Below, in pieces: positions 19,901-30,304 of a stretch of 64,000 nt of DNA. How positions within the stretch are numbered: the stretch's first letter is position 1; each line of letters opens with the position of its first letter. Position numbers and translations under genes: made by a program. The notes below the pieces were generated by a model. The model had not been told where the DNA came from. It was given only the letters and a program-made list of their open reading frames with translations, and did not search any database. Source of the DNA: Symsagittifera roscoffensis. Taxonomy: Eukaryota; Xenacoelomorpha; Acoela; Convolutidae. The DNA lies in the NCBI RefSeq assembly GCF_963678635.1, contig NC_087071.1, positions 37,594,438 to 37,658,437 on the forward strand, read 5' to 3'.

Positions 19901-22900
19901 TTTACGTTTCATTTAACCTGCATAAGTGTGTCCAAAAACTCGATAAAAAAAAACTTAAAAAAAATTCCAATTGATGTGAAGTTGTTTAAAATAGATAGTT
20001 TCACCTGGGGTACAACAATTCACCAGACTGATCTTTAACAGCAAATGCTCAAACATTTTTATTGTCAAACTTGATAACAGCAGTTTGATTGACGAATGCA
20101 ATGTTGCCGCTTAGTCTGGCGAAGTAAAACTAGCTCGCTCTTTCTTTGTAAAAATGTGCTTGTTGTAACACCACTTCATTTGCCAAAGCCTCGTTTGAAA
20201 TTAGCATTTTATAATCAGTTTAAAAAATCTCCACTGTCGCAGAGTATAATAATTGTAACTTGTGGGCCAAAGGACTCGTTTCGCCCCATGAGTTTACTGC
20301 ATACAATATAACCACTATCTGAAAGTTTAAAAAAAGATTTTCCGAAATTGATTTTATCTGTTTTAACGGTAATGAAACACATTCAAAGTTGTATAAAAAT
20401 TATGTAAGATAGCGAAATTTTCCTACAATTCTCAAAAGATAGAGGAATTTTTCGTAGGATGGTCAATTCGGCAAGTCAGGTAGTCTGGTCCGGTCAAAAA
20501 GCAAGCTCGAAAGATGAGTCCCGCAATTTTTGGAGGAAAATCAAAAACGCAAGTAAGTAAATGCTAACCACGTTTTCGACAATTTTGAGGCCTAAAACAT
20601 TTAAAACATTTTTATAGGGACCCATCTTGATTCATGGGACCCAACTTCCATACTTGTACCCCAGTTTTGTTTTCAAAGCTCAGAGTTTTCAGATTTTGAA
20701 GTTGGATAATATCTGTGTATCTCAATCATTGACATTTTTTTCTTGTTCCACAGTGAAACTACGCTAGTAACGATTGGTGATTATTGTTACTTAACTTTGA
20801 AATTTTTTAGTGAAATTTTAGCCATTTTAGTTTTAATTACAGGACTCAAATCAACATATAAAAAGCATTCGATTAATTATTGCATAAAGTCTATAAACGT
20901 ATGTAAAAAGGGGTAATTTAACCCATCTTTTATGCAAAATTTTTTCACTATAGCGTGTCAAATACTCGCAAAATTTACCATCGAGGAACGGCTAAGGATG
21001 TTTGTTTATACCTGTATAGGCAATTTTGGTCAACTTCGTATTTTAATTTAGTGCAGGCTTTCACTATCAGTAGTTAGCGATTCTTCATATCGATTTAGAT
21101 TTTTGGCCAGTTTTCCCACCTGTGGTTTTGGAGTAGGAAGCCCTCTGGGGCTGCTGTTGTTCCAGAGCAAGTGAAGGTTCCAATCCCGCTCTGTTCCCGA
21201 TATCTTTCAGCTCCTCGAACCAACGGGGCAACATTGGCACTACAAAACATCATACAGTTTAACTCAGGGCTATAATGTCTAACAGTTGAATAAGCTTATT
21301 AAGTGGATGTCTTTTTTACTATTCATTTTTATGGAAGATGTTGACAAGATCTGAGCAGCTCCGGTTTTTCATTATAAAGTTTAGTTAAGCAGGGATACCA
21401 AACATTTTATGCGCGCTAGAGGGTGCTCCCTTTAGAGCCCATCCAGTAGGGTGCCGAGGGGGGGGGGGGGGGGGGGGGGGGGCAGGGGGCGACGCTCCAC
21501 ACCCTCAATTCTGGTTGCCAAATTTTTCCAAAGGGCCCCACCTTTGCTATAACTTTATGACATCCATTTTTCGCTGAACAACCTCAAAATTTTTCAAAAG
21601 GCGCCTTCGGACCAACATGACTAATTTTGAGGAGGTTGCGCGAGCCGAAAAAAGCGCCTTTTTTGGTCAAAATTTTCCGAAAAAGCCTAAAAACGCCTTT
21701 TCTGGCCTGTTTCTTAAAATTTTTGCCTGCCGCGCAGAAAGTTTTTCACAAAATAGGGTTCTTGTACTATTTTAGGAAAGCTCAAAAAATCAGATTGGTT
21801 GGTCGACCTAAAATAAAGGTCGACGAAATTTGGAGAGTTCGTCAGATCTTCTTGTTGACAATCTACCATATAAGCGCCTAGTAAGATACAATGACCGATT
21901 CAAAAAATTAATACAACTCGAATGGTTCAAGATCCGATTGATATGTTTTGCTTACCTTTTCTGAAGGGTACTCCTTTGGTGTGAAAGACGTCTCTCTGTT
22001 CTATCCCATATGAGTTGGTCGGGTAGATGGGGAATTGAGCAGCAGAGGCCGCTGACGACCCAAAACCACCTTTGTATGCCATCTGGATTGACCTGGAGCA
22101 AAAAATAGGACCAATTTAACAAAACATCACAAAAATCGTTTCAAGAGGAACGAGCGTACTTTATGTTCGGAATTTCAGCCAATCAAAATCGATCTTTTTC
22201 TGGCAAAGGGAACAAATTATCGGTAACATTTAGTACTCGTTTTTTCCTAACCCCCATTCCTTATTAGAACATCACAATCAATTTTATGAGCGAGCAAAGT
22301 TTTTGCTGACTACTTGTCTTTGTTCTTTGTAACAAATGATTTTTTGTCTAAAACCAAAATAAACTGAACAAAAAACAATTGAATTCAATCTATTTCGAAC
22401 TGATATAGAACAGTCTAATATTTAAGCTAATAAAAAATCTTTTTGCAATTTAATTCAATTGAAACGGATTTATTTTCTTTTTCTGTGACTTTTAGTAAAA
22501 AAAATTTGAAAAAATTCAGATTGATTTTAAGTTCATCAATCCTTCATAACTTCGATTATGTTTCAAGGGTTTGCTGTAATTTCATTGTTTTTTATTATTT
22601 TGGTTGTAAAAGAAAAGTTTGATTGTGATGAAATGAAGAGGCTAGCCTAAACAAATCGAGAGCGCATTATCTTTCATATTTGATTTGATGCAAAATAGTT
22701 GGTCAAAGTAATAAACCACTAAGCAAAAAGTAAACCGCATAAATTTTTTCTGTTGTGGCAAAAATGGCAATTTCAAAAATCCTTAGGAAAAACAACCTTT
22801 CGTACCAAAAACAAGACCAGAAAGCCCACAGTCGAAACATTCATGGTTTCCCTGATGAGAGCAGCTGGTACATTTTTTAAAACAAATTCTTGTTATTAAA

Positions 22901-25900
22901 TTCTAGTACCACTGAATCTATTTTCACAAAAAGTCAAAACGATCAACCCCTTTAGGTTTCTTAGAACGGAATTAAGTTACATCTATACAGATATTCATTC
23001 AATTCGGAGACAAATTAAAAACTGATAAACTCCACTAAATAAAAATAAACTGTTTTTGAAAGAATAAAATTGAAGCTTATTTTTCAGGGTAAATTTGAAT
23101 CAATTTGAACTTCAATCAACTATGAAGAATCTTCACCTTTAATCAATTTGAGTTTATCAACAAAAATTATAACGTAGACTTAATCAATCCAAAATTTTGG
23201 TGAGGGCTAACAGTTGAAGCCTGCCCAAACAGCTAAAAAAATTTATTTCTGTCATTGGAACCAGACGCATGCAATACACAAGCAAAGCCGGTTAAAGAGC
23301 AGTTAACATATGTAGTTCAGATTAAAATGATATAAAAACATATAAGCAAACTGAAGTTCAGTAAAAAAAAATATTTTTTCATTTTAGTTTTTTTATCTTA
23401 GTTTAATACATAGATCGGCTGAACTGTGAACTTTGCTAGTAATAGCAGTAACTATAGTTATTATAACAATAAAAATAATACATGTTCTAGTTTTCATTTC
23501 TGGAATTGCGTAATTCTTACACAAATGAGTTTTTGATGTGATCAAGAATATCTATTCTCAGATAGATACAAGGATAACCGATTCTTGTTCAAGTATCACA
23601 GAAATTTTGGATGATATTCATTAAAAAAAAAAAAAAAATTTTCGCTTTTCTTCAAATAGTGTCAATCAGTAGGTTATATGAATTGACAATCTTACGATCG
23701 CGTAGAAAGTTAGTGAGTTAGACAAGATCGACAAACATTTGTCTTTAAAAAAATGAACATAAAAAGGAAATTAAAGTTTAACAAAAATTTTCTTTTTTTA
23801 TCTAATTTTAACGTTTTTGTTAAAACATTTTTTGGCCAATTTAGCGCAAAATGAATCATCCAGTTTTCTTTTACAGTCAAATCAAGTTTTTTTTTATTCT
23901 AAAAAAGTAAATTTCCATTAACAAGCGTTACTTAAAAAAATAAAATTAAAAAAAATTTTTTTTTAAATATTAGAAGGGAGATTATTTAGAGAGATCTGCT
24001 CATTCAAAAGTTTGAGGAGCTCAGATAGCAATGAAGTAAGCGCGGTGAGGCGTTCAATTTGAGATTGTCAGATTGTGTATTCGATCCGCTGCCAGGAAAA
24101 ACATACTGTGTGAGAATGAGTTCTAACTTGACCCCTAGCTTCAGGTCTACAACAGCTTGACCGATTTCGGCTGCAATAGTGGTTCCATAGATAAATTCTT
24201 TATACGAAAAAAAAATGAAATCAAATCTCAGGAATTGGGGCTTCGCTCAATAAAATATCTCAGTCTGGAATGTCGAAAAATAATAAAAACAGACTATTTT
24301 TTAGAACTGTTCCTCTACGAAGTGCGAAAAACGCAAATACGATTATTGTTAGCTTTAATCATCATATTTCAAATTGGTAGTCAAAGGTAACTAAGCTTTT
24401 TATAGCTACGGGTGTCTCGGACTATGTTAGAAAAAATATGAACTAGGTAGTATTTTTTCTGTAATATGGCCCAAAGCTGCTCGTTTTTTTAGTTGGAAAA
24501 ATGGCTCAAAAAGCTCAAATCTGGATGATTGAAAATAACTTTGTGGTAAAATAATCTGCGAATTTTCATTAAAAGCAGAATCTCAATTAACAATATGGTT
24601 ATTTTGAGCCGTATAACAGAAAAGACTGTTGTTTGAGGGTGAGGCAACCTCACCCAGCCCAGAAAAACAGCTAAAAAATTGAATGTAGTCCTTAAGCAGG
24701 GGCAAAACAGCAGTTCTCCGTGATGAGATGAACAGCTCGTTTGTTGGTCCTTTCCCTTGTGCATGAATGGTCTTAAACATTCTTCCAACAAAAATCTTAA
24801 AAGACCCAAAATTTTTATTTTCCCCTTCAAATTACCTTCTTTCGGGAGTCATGAGAGGTCTCTGTGGTGGCTGGAATCCATCATCCGATACATGGCAGAT
24901 GGGGACATTCAACAAGCCCTGCATGTGTCTCACTCTATTCGGGTGGGGGTTGTGTCGGGTGAAAAACGAAGAAGAGGAGAGAGAGGGCGCGAATGATCCC
25001 CCACCCACTGCACTGTAAGCGCCCAGTCGTCCTTTTGAGGCACCCCCGTATTGGGACCTGAACAAAGAATAATAAATGAGAGGTATTATTAAAAATGTCA
25101 AATTCCAAAATTAACAGTTGAAAAAAAACAACCGGCCAAATACGAAGTCTTAGCCTTTTTTCAAAGTTCTGACCAAAAACATCAATCCGGCGCGTGCTCC
25201 CCCTAAAAAGAAATGTACATTGGCGCCCAAATTTATTCTAGAAAAATAGTAAAATTTTAAGGGGATCAGCTAAAAGATGTCGATTCAAAGAAGTACCAAA
25301 GGGGGACGCTTTGGGTAGTCAAGAAATCGAATGCGAATCGCTTAGTAAAGACCTCTACCCACTGAATCTAATCCCAGCCGCCGGCGAAGTTTTTTTAAAA
25401 ATAGCCCAAAAACTTTTTAGGACTTTTTTCGCCCTTCGACGAACCCACTCCCAGCAACAAAAATCTTTGGTTGACCAGCGATCATGTTTCTAGAGCGCTG
25501 TAGTTTACAATCTAACCTAGTTAATTGCCAAAATGATCTTTTTGTTCTTAAATTAGCAAAAAAGTGCTCAAAAAGATAATTTTATTCTCATAATTAGGGT
25601 TTTGACTCGGAAATCTCGAATGGCTAGCCTAAACGTTTCACCCCCTCTTCCAATGAAAGACGCTTTACTTCAGAGAGCCTTAAAAATTGCGACTTTTCTA
25701 AGTTTTGGTGGCCGTTTTTGAGAATCAAAGTTTTAAGTTGGTTCCAATGACCGATTGATCTCCTATTTTAAAAAATCATAAAATTAGCTTCAACTGACCT
25801 ATGAGTCATCGGTAATGTATGCTGCATAGGCGGCATAGCCCCCCTCATCGACAGAGCAGGACCTCCGCCCATCTGTTGCTGCTGCGGTTGTTTCATCATT

Positions 25901-26127
25901 CTGCTTAATTGCTCTTCGTCCAACAGACGCCTGAAAGCAGCCAAGTCTGTACACTGACTCGCGGCAAGAGTGGCCACGCGGCCGAAAGAGAAACTTCGTC
26001 TCGATTGGTCTAATTGTTCCGAAGCGCTTGATTGTCTGGTAAATCCATTAGATTTATCACTGGAAGTCGAATAAGTCGCGGACGTTTTTCGACTAGAAGG
26101 CGCGCTTTTTACAAGAGTAACCGCCAT
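13957..26127 (-). CDS. TBATA: TBATA (SPATIAL) family protein, eight exons, 3' end missing
   Basis: Exons are 26127-25799, 25057-24836, 22092-21956, 21239-21120, 18964-18828, 18301-18220, 17666-17521 and 14129-13957. All introns are GT-AG, and phases (2, 2, 1, 1, 0, 1, 0) join without a break, giving about 448 residues before an open donor in phase 2. Exon 2 (residues about 139-164) carries SSFFTRHNPHPNRVRHMQ and a VPIC-V segment. Exons 5-7 carry EALVMECLAQIL, ISGIQQWLV and REKDLVADMI. Both blocks match vertebrate TBATA in order and character. Residues before, between and after are Ser-, Gln- and Met-rich; the C-terminal part is Gln-rich (EQHQQQQELQPEQPQQQM). TBATA is known from thymus, brain and testis; its biochemistry is poorly defined. 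The stop codon is not seen and may lie in the gap. Confidence 0.88.
15060..15200 (+). repeat. Fragment of the CCCGCATCC-type element
   Basis: Words such as GAACACGAAACAAAAGTTT, CCTTTCATG and CCCGCGGTAG occur in the same order as at 1430-1510. The surrounding arrays are not recognisable. Confidence 0.5.
15207..15740 (+). mobile_element. Hairpin-rich element, copy 1 of 7
   Basis: The family unit starts CAAGACTGCTCGTATCAGGG and ends CTTTCGTATCGAAAGTCGGAACA. It has three conserved fold-backs: CAGGGC-GCCCTG near the start, GCGCG..ATAT..CGCGC in the middle (within TTAATAGCGCGAAATATATC), and CTTTCG-TAT-CGAAAG at the end. GTTCCGACT near the start is the complement of AGTCGGAAC at the end. It encodes no protein. 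This copy is in intron 7 of TBATA, in antisense orientation to the gene. Confidence 0.75.
15849..16392 (+). mobile_element. Hairpin-rich element, copy 2 of 7
   Basis: Same start, central GCGCG fold-back and terminal CTTTCGTATCGAAAG hairpin as copy 1, in the same orientation, with about 110 bp between the two. Also within TBATA intron 7. Confidence 0.75.
18700..18766 (-). mobile_element. Terminal fragment of a hAT-type MITE
   Basis: The reverse complement starts CAGGGGCCAATCCAGGG followed by T-rich and GAGGGG sequence, close to the hAT-type terminus at 5535. Only one end is seen. It lies about 60 bp past the donor of TBATA exon 5, inside intron 5. Confidence 0.4.
19060..21119. other. TBATA intron 4, no internal feature recognised
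   Basis: AT-rich intronic sequence between exons 5 and 4. I find no repeat family member, RNA gene or extra exon in it. Confidence 0.6.
21410..21880. mobile_element. hAT-MITE-related segment with a 25-base G run
   Basis: It shares GCGC-rich, TTTTGGTCAAAAT-like and GGTCGACC-like words with 5535-5967. It contains G25 at 21458-21482. Clear termini and target duplication are not visible. It lies in TBATA intron 3; no protein is supported. Confidence 0.4.
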
Positions 26128-26580
26128 GATTATGCGTTAATTATTCTTTAATCAAATAAACAAATAATCAATTTTTATCAAAACATGAAGTTTTCGAAAA
26201 AATTTTTTAAATTTGTCCGAAAAGTTGAGTTATCAAATCAACACAAGGAACTAACAACAACTATACATAAATTTGAAAAATATTTTCAATAATTTTTAAC
26301 GTTTTTCTAAATCCTCGAATTACAGTTATATGTATTCTGAATGACTTTAAGTACTTGGGATTATGTCTACTTAACCGCAGTTTTTTGTGGCCTAGAAATT
26401 TTAACTGTGCAGTAGAAGAAAAATGAATTAAAAAGATTAAATCCGAATCTGTTGTTGGTTTTGTCTGGCATATGTTTCCAAAATAAGGATTACTCTGAGC
26501 TATTAAACATTTAAACATATAAATTATAACTAAGAAGTTCTATGAATTCATTGTTTTTTTTTGCGGACAGGTGAACATAG
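23040..26580 (+). repeat. Segmental duplication, copy B2
   Basis: Copy of 9620-13717 containing TBATA exons 1 and 2 and about 450 bp upstream of the start codon. This is the copy joined in phase to exons 3-8, so it belongs to the main gene. The alignment ends near a GCGGACAGGTGAACA word, which in B1 lies at the edge of the gap. Intron 2 sequence from 22093 to 23039 shows nothing recognisable. Confidence 0.85.
25115..25530. repeat. hAT-MITE-related fragment in B2
   Basis: Counterpart of 12270-12600, starting at the point where B2 lacks the 435-bp B1-specific segment. It lies in TBATA intron 1. Confidence 0.4.
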
Positions 26581-26874
26581 GTTGTTTCTTGCACGGAAAA
26601 AAGAAAAATTATGCTGCGCGCTTTATCATTTTACTTCGTCTTTCAGAAAACCAAACAAATAACGGAATTTGTAGTTAAAATTACGTTTGCAGTTTAATAA
26701 TCTGTCAGTCAAATTATGTCCTGCAAATTTAGCAGCGTATTAAAAATAAATCTTTTTGATTAAGTGATATACAGTTAAAAATCATCAGTGGCTGTAAAGG
26801 AGTGTGAATGCAAAATTATGCTATTCAAGGTTTCGATAAGCTCAAGATTTGTGACATCCAGATGCTTATTTAAG

Positions 26875-27258
26875 GGGTGGGGGTTGGGTTGGACATTTTT
26901 ATGCCTTTCACAAGTGCCCCATTACCGGCCCAAAGTGTCCCCCCTATGGTACTATTTTAAGACATCCAGTTTTGGTTGAGCGACACCAAAGTTTTTCTAA
27001 AGGAACCTTCGACGCAATTTATACTAATTTTAATGGGAAGCAGTCTCCGAAAAAACGCTATTTTTTGGTTTAAAAAAACAAGCCTGAAACTTGCTTTTTG
27101 GCCTGTTTTTTCAAAAACAGTTTGCGGAGTGGAAAATTTGATTAAAATGGGGTCAGCTCTTAAATTTTTGGGAAAGCTCGAAAGATCAATTTAATCGACC
27201 AACAACCCCCCCCCCCCCCCCCCCCCCGGCGCTCGAGAATAACCTAGATCCGCCCCTG
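26875..27258 (-). mobile_element. Truncated hAT-type MITE with C22 run
   Basis: The reverse complement of the right end starts CAGGGGCGGATCTAGG, identical to the terminus at 5535, followed by TCTCGAG and a homopolymer (C22 at 27206-27227 on the plus strand). The other terminus is not recognisable. The sequence upstream of TBATA from 26581 to here shows no gene. Confidence 0.55.
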
Positions 27259-28262
27259 CCACCCAGTATTTCTCCTATCAAGGTCACCCCAATACTATTT
27301 TGGTTTTTGGGTTTCTTATCGAGAAGGGAGGGCAATTTTTTGAAAATTTTCTTAACTGAACGTGGATTTTTTTTCATCAAAAAAGTGTTTCTTAATCGAA
27401 CGGAAGCCATAAATTCATATTTACCTTTGGATTTGTAGTCAAAATAAAACAAATCTGCTCTGCTCTTCTACAAAAGATGTAGCAGACTAAAACTATATTA
27501 ATAATTCACACAGAAACTCAAAAATTAGACCGCGTTTATCAAACCAAAATGCATACACAGTTAACCAAAAATGTGCCTCACGTGTAAAAAAAATCGAACT
27601 GCGAAAAACTGAAAAACTGCAGCTGAAAAAGTTTTATTTTTAATTTGATAACAACTGTGTTGATTTTGAGCAAAAACAGCTGTATTAACCAACAACAGAA
27701 AGAAGAAAAGATAGAAAAGAATACAAATAAACGACTAAAAAGTAAAGCTCAAAAATGTATCAAATGCTTAGCAACTATTTTGCATTATAGTTGTTATTAT
27801 GCTTTTACACATTATTTTTGTTCTTGTAGTTCTGAGACAAGTAAAAAATATATACCGACCAACACAAATCACTTGTTTGCTCAAGTACCCCGAATTTAAC
27901 ATCGATGACTATAAAAAAGTATTAATAACAAAAAGTTACCGCCTGAATTTTTGAAGTCGTCTACTGATTCAGACAAAACTACATGTGGTTCAGATATTCC
28001 GATAAATTACATGTTTATCACAAACTAAAAGCGGTCAAAAATTCTCGCATCAGGGTCGAATTCTCAAGGGGGAACTGGATTAAGGGGGACCCCACCTGGA
28101 ACTCGACCTCCTGCTGGGACTCCTTGTCGGAATTTCTTTAAAAGGACCCCCCAGTCGATACTTTTTGACTTCATCGGAGTATGTTCGATGAATCCCAAAT
28201 AACTTTTAAATGTACTTTCGCGGAAGAGGGGTCTCGTTTAAAAAAGTGGGCTGCATGATTCA

Positions 28263-28432
28263 CAACAAAAAATCCCAAATAACCAAAAAATCCAAAAAAC
28301 TTCCCAAAAAAATTCCAAAAGCCAAAAAGATCCCAACAGACAAAAAAAGATCCCAAAAACCGAAAAGATCCCTAAAACCAAAAATCCCAAAAACCAAAAA
28401 GATCTCAAAAACCAAAAAGATCCCATACACCT
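28263..28432. repeat. Degenerate tandem repeat of AAAAAGATCCC-type units
   Basis: About 170 bp of irregular copies of a unit like ATCCCAAAAACCAAAAAG. All six frames read as low-complexity peptides here, and I regard none as coding. The stretch 27259-28262 before it shows no gene. Confidence 0.8.
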
Positions 28433-28485
28433 TACAGTAAGGTCTGTAACCTTCCAAAAGATCCCAAGACGACTCTAAAAGATCC

Positions 28486-28527
28486 CTCGCGAGAGTTTTG
28501 CTCGCGAGAATTTTGCTCGCGAGAGTG
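28486..28527. repeat. Three CTCGCGAGA units spaced 14-15 bp apart
   Basis: CTCGCGAGAG, CTCGCGAGAA and CTCGCGAGAG are separated by TTTTG-type spacers. The core TCTCGCGAGA palindrome is known in mammals as a promoter element bound by BANP. Whether it has that role here is unknown. It lies about 100 bp from the end of the retroelement. Confidence 0.6.
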
Positions 28528-28624
28528 TATGATTTGTGGGTTTTTCAAAAAATGAATATTTGGTTGAACTTACATGCTTGGGTTGCGCAAAGACAAAGTT
28601 TGAAATCTCCTAAGTTCAAAAATG

Positions 28625-30304
28625 CCAAAGGGCAAAATTACATCCATCTGCCAAAGTTGCGACAAAAATGCCGCTTTGTAACTTTATTGACCACCTACGT
28701 TTCAACCAAAACAAAATTTACTCAAAAATAGATCGGCGCCGAATGAGCCCTCATCACATTTGGGTCGAACAATAAAAGTTTTAGCACGCAGTTAGTACTG
28801 TTAAAGTCGTAAGTTTGGAAATTCAAAAAGGTTGTTAATAAGTTGTATTGTAGACAAACTGTTAGGCATCAAATCGAAATCTTACTGCACTCTTTTATTT
28901 CAGATCCCATCGGACATTAGAGATCGCAAGGTCAAGACAGCAGGTCCCCAGACAGAAAGAAGAATTGATAGCACTTACATAAACTCAAACTGGTGTCTAT
29001 CTAGAAGAATTGATAGCACGTACATAAACTCAAAACTGGTCCCTATATCATTCGGGCAACCACAAATAAATTTTAGCGTAGATAAAATTTATCAACCTTA
29101 TGTTACTGTATTGTATTATATAAATGTACTAGTTGAGTTTTTAGTTTTGTTGAGTTTTCTCACCCGCCAAACCTCTCTTAAGGTTACTTTTCTTCTTTTC
29201 TCGTCTTGTCGATTCCATCATTTATGTTCTATGCGGTGGATCATAACCCCCCCCCCCATTTTGTCTACTCCGCGTCTCTGCCGTGTTGATTTTCGCGTCG
29301 CCGCTTCGTGCTGATTTTTATTGCGTCTTCCACCGACGGGTCGTGGTGAGTTCACACTAACCGACGGTACATCCTGTCCTTCGTTCGCCGCACCTAGGGT
29401 TGGTTCCCTTCGGCCGATTTCCCACTCACTGTCGTATTCGTCGTCGTCGTCTTCGCTCTCGTCCGCCGAGTATTCCACTATTCGTTATTTTGTTGCTTTT
29501 CTTGCATTTTCCATTGCGGCCCGGTCCTTTTCCTCTTTTCGTTTATATTTGTTCGAATCGCTTGAGGCCGGTGTACTGGTCACGTTTCTACTCGGTCCAG
29601 GGATGCACTCCTCGCTTTTATTCCCAATTAGGCCTTCTTCAGCCGCCGATCTAAAAGACACACCACTCCGCCTTAGTAACGACCCTTTTTCATTTGCACC
29701 GTATGTTTAGTCATTTTGTCAATTTTTAATGGCAAACGTTTATACCTCCTTGGGTCCTTTGGATCCGTCTTCCCGGTCCTCTGATACACCGTCGTTGAAC
29801 TTGCTTTATGCCTTTTCAGCCATGTTGGGGTCTTGGGTGGGCCTAGTTCCTTGGGGTTCAAAACTTCCGGAGCCTTAGGATCCGCTACCTCGTCATCGTC
29901 CAACATGATTGGAGCTTTCCTATTTTGGGGGGCGAACACTAAGTCACTTCTCTTCTCCCAATCTAGGGTAAGCTCAACTTCTGGGAGGTTTCCCGCCTTG
30001 TCTAAACAAGATAACTTTTGATTAACGACGTTGTTCCAATTTAGGTTTTTTAATGACGGCTTTTTCGTTAAGTTTCGCAGTGCCGTATTAGCTTCTCGAC
30101 CATGGTATGCTTCGAGCGGCGTTAGTTTAGTTTTAGAGTGTGGCACGAAACGTAATGCACTAAGCGCACGGGAGATCATCTCCCCAAACTTGTAGTTTTT
30201 ATTTTCCTGGAGATAAGTCAACACGTAATTTTTTATCGACCCAATAGTCCGTTCAACCATTCCTGTTGCACGATGGTCCCTAACCGGAGATTTAATAAGT
30301 TCAA
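28625..30304 (-). repeat. Retroelement direct repeat, left copy (pol 3' end, LTR region, start of gag)
   Basis: It aligns throughout with 34749-36419 at an offset of about 6.12 kb. On the minus strand it runs from the integrase C-terminal half, through the pol stop and the LTR-containing segment (28715-29217), into the first gag codons, and breaks off at 28625. It therefore holds the 3' LTR of the full unit plus the start of a further, truncated unit. Confidence 0.85.
28715..29217 (-). repeat. LTR-containing segment, downstream copy
   Basis: About 500 bp between the end of the pol reading frame and the open gag frame of the truncated next unit. On the minus strand it has an AATAAA-type signal and a CATTCGGCGCCGATC stretch just before the gag frame, where a primer-binding site would be expected. 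Exact LTR ends cannot be fixed, because the repeat extends into coding sequence on both sides. Confidence 0.5.

Noticed and set aside
9620-26580. A1+B1 and B2+A2 as simply the two alleles of one region
   Set aside because: The blocks are in different order and spacing (A1-B1 adjacent, B2 then A2 13 kb apart), so one simple haplotype duplication does not explain them, although local mis-scaffolding remains possible.
28171-28457. Overlapping Phe/Gly/Leu-rich minus-strand frames
   Set aside because: They are translations of the AAAAAGATCCC tandem repeat in several frames at once.
29321-29710. Plus-strand frames over the retroelement tail and their repeats at 35446-35910
   Set aside because: Antisense shadows of the acidic and basic pol tail on the minus strand; Ser-rich content follows from the complement of Asp/Glu codons.
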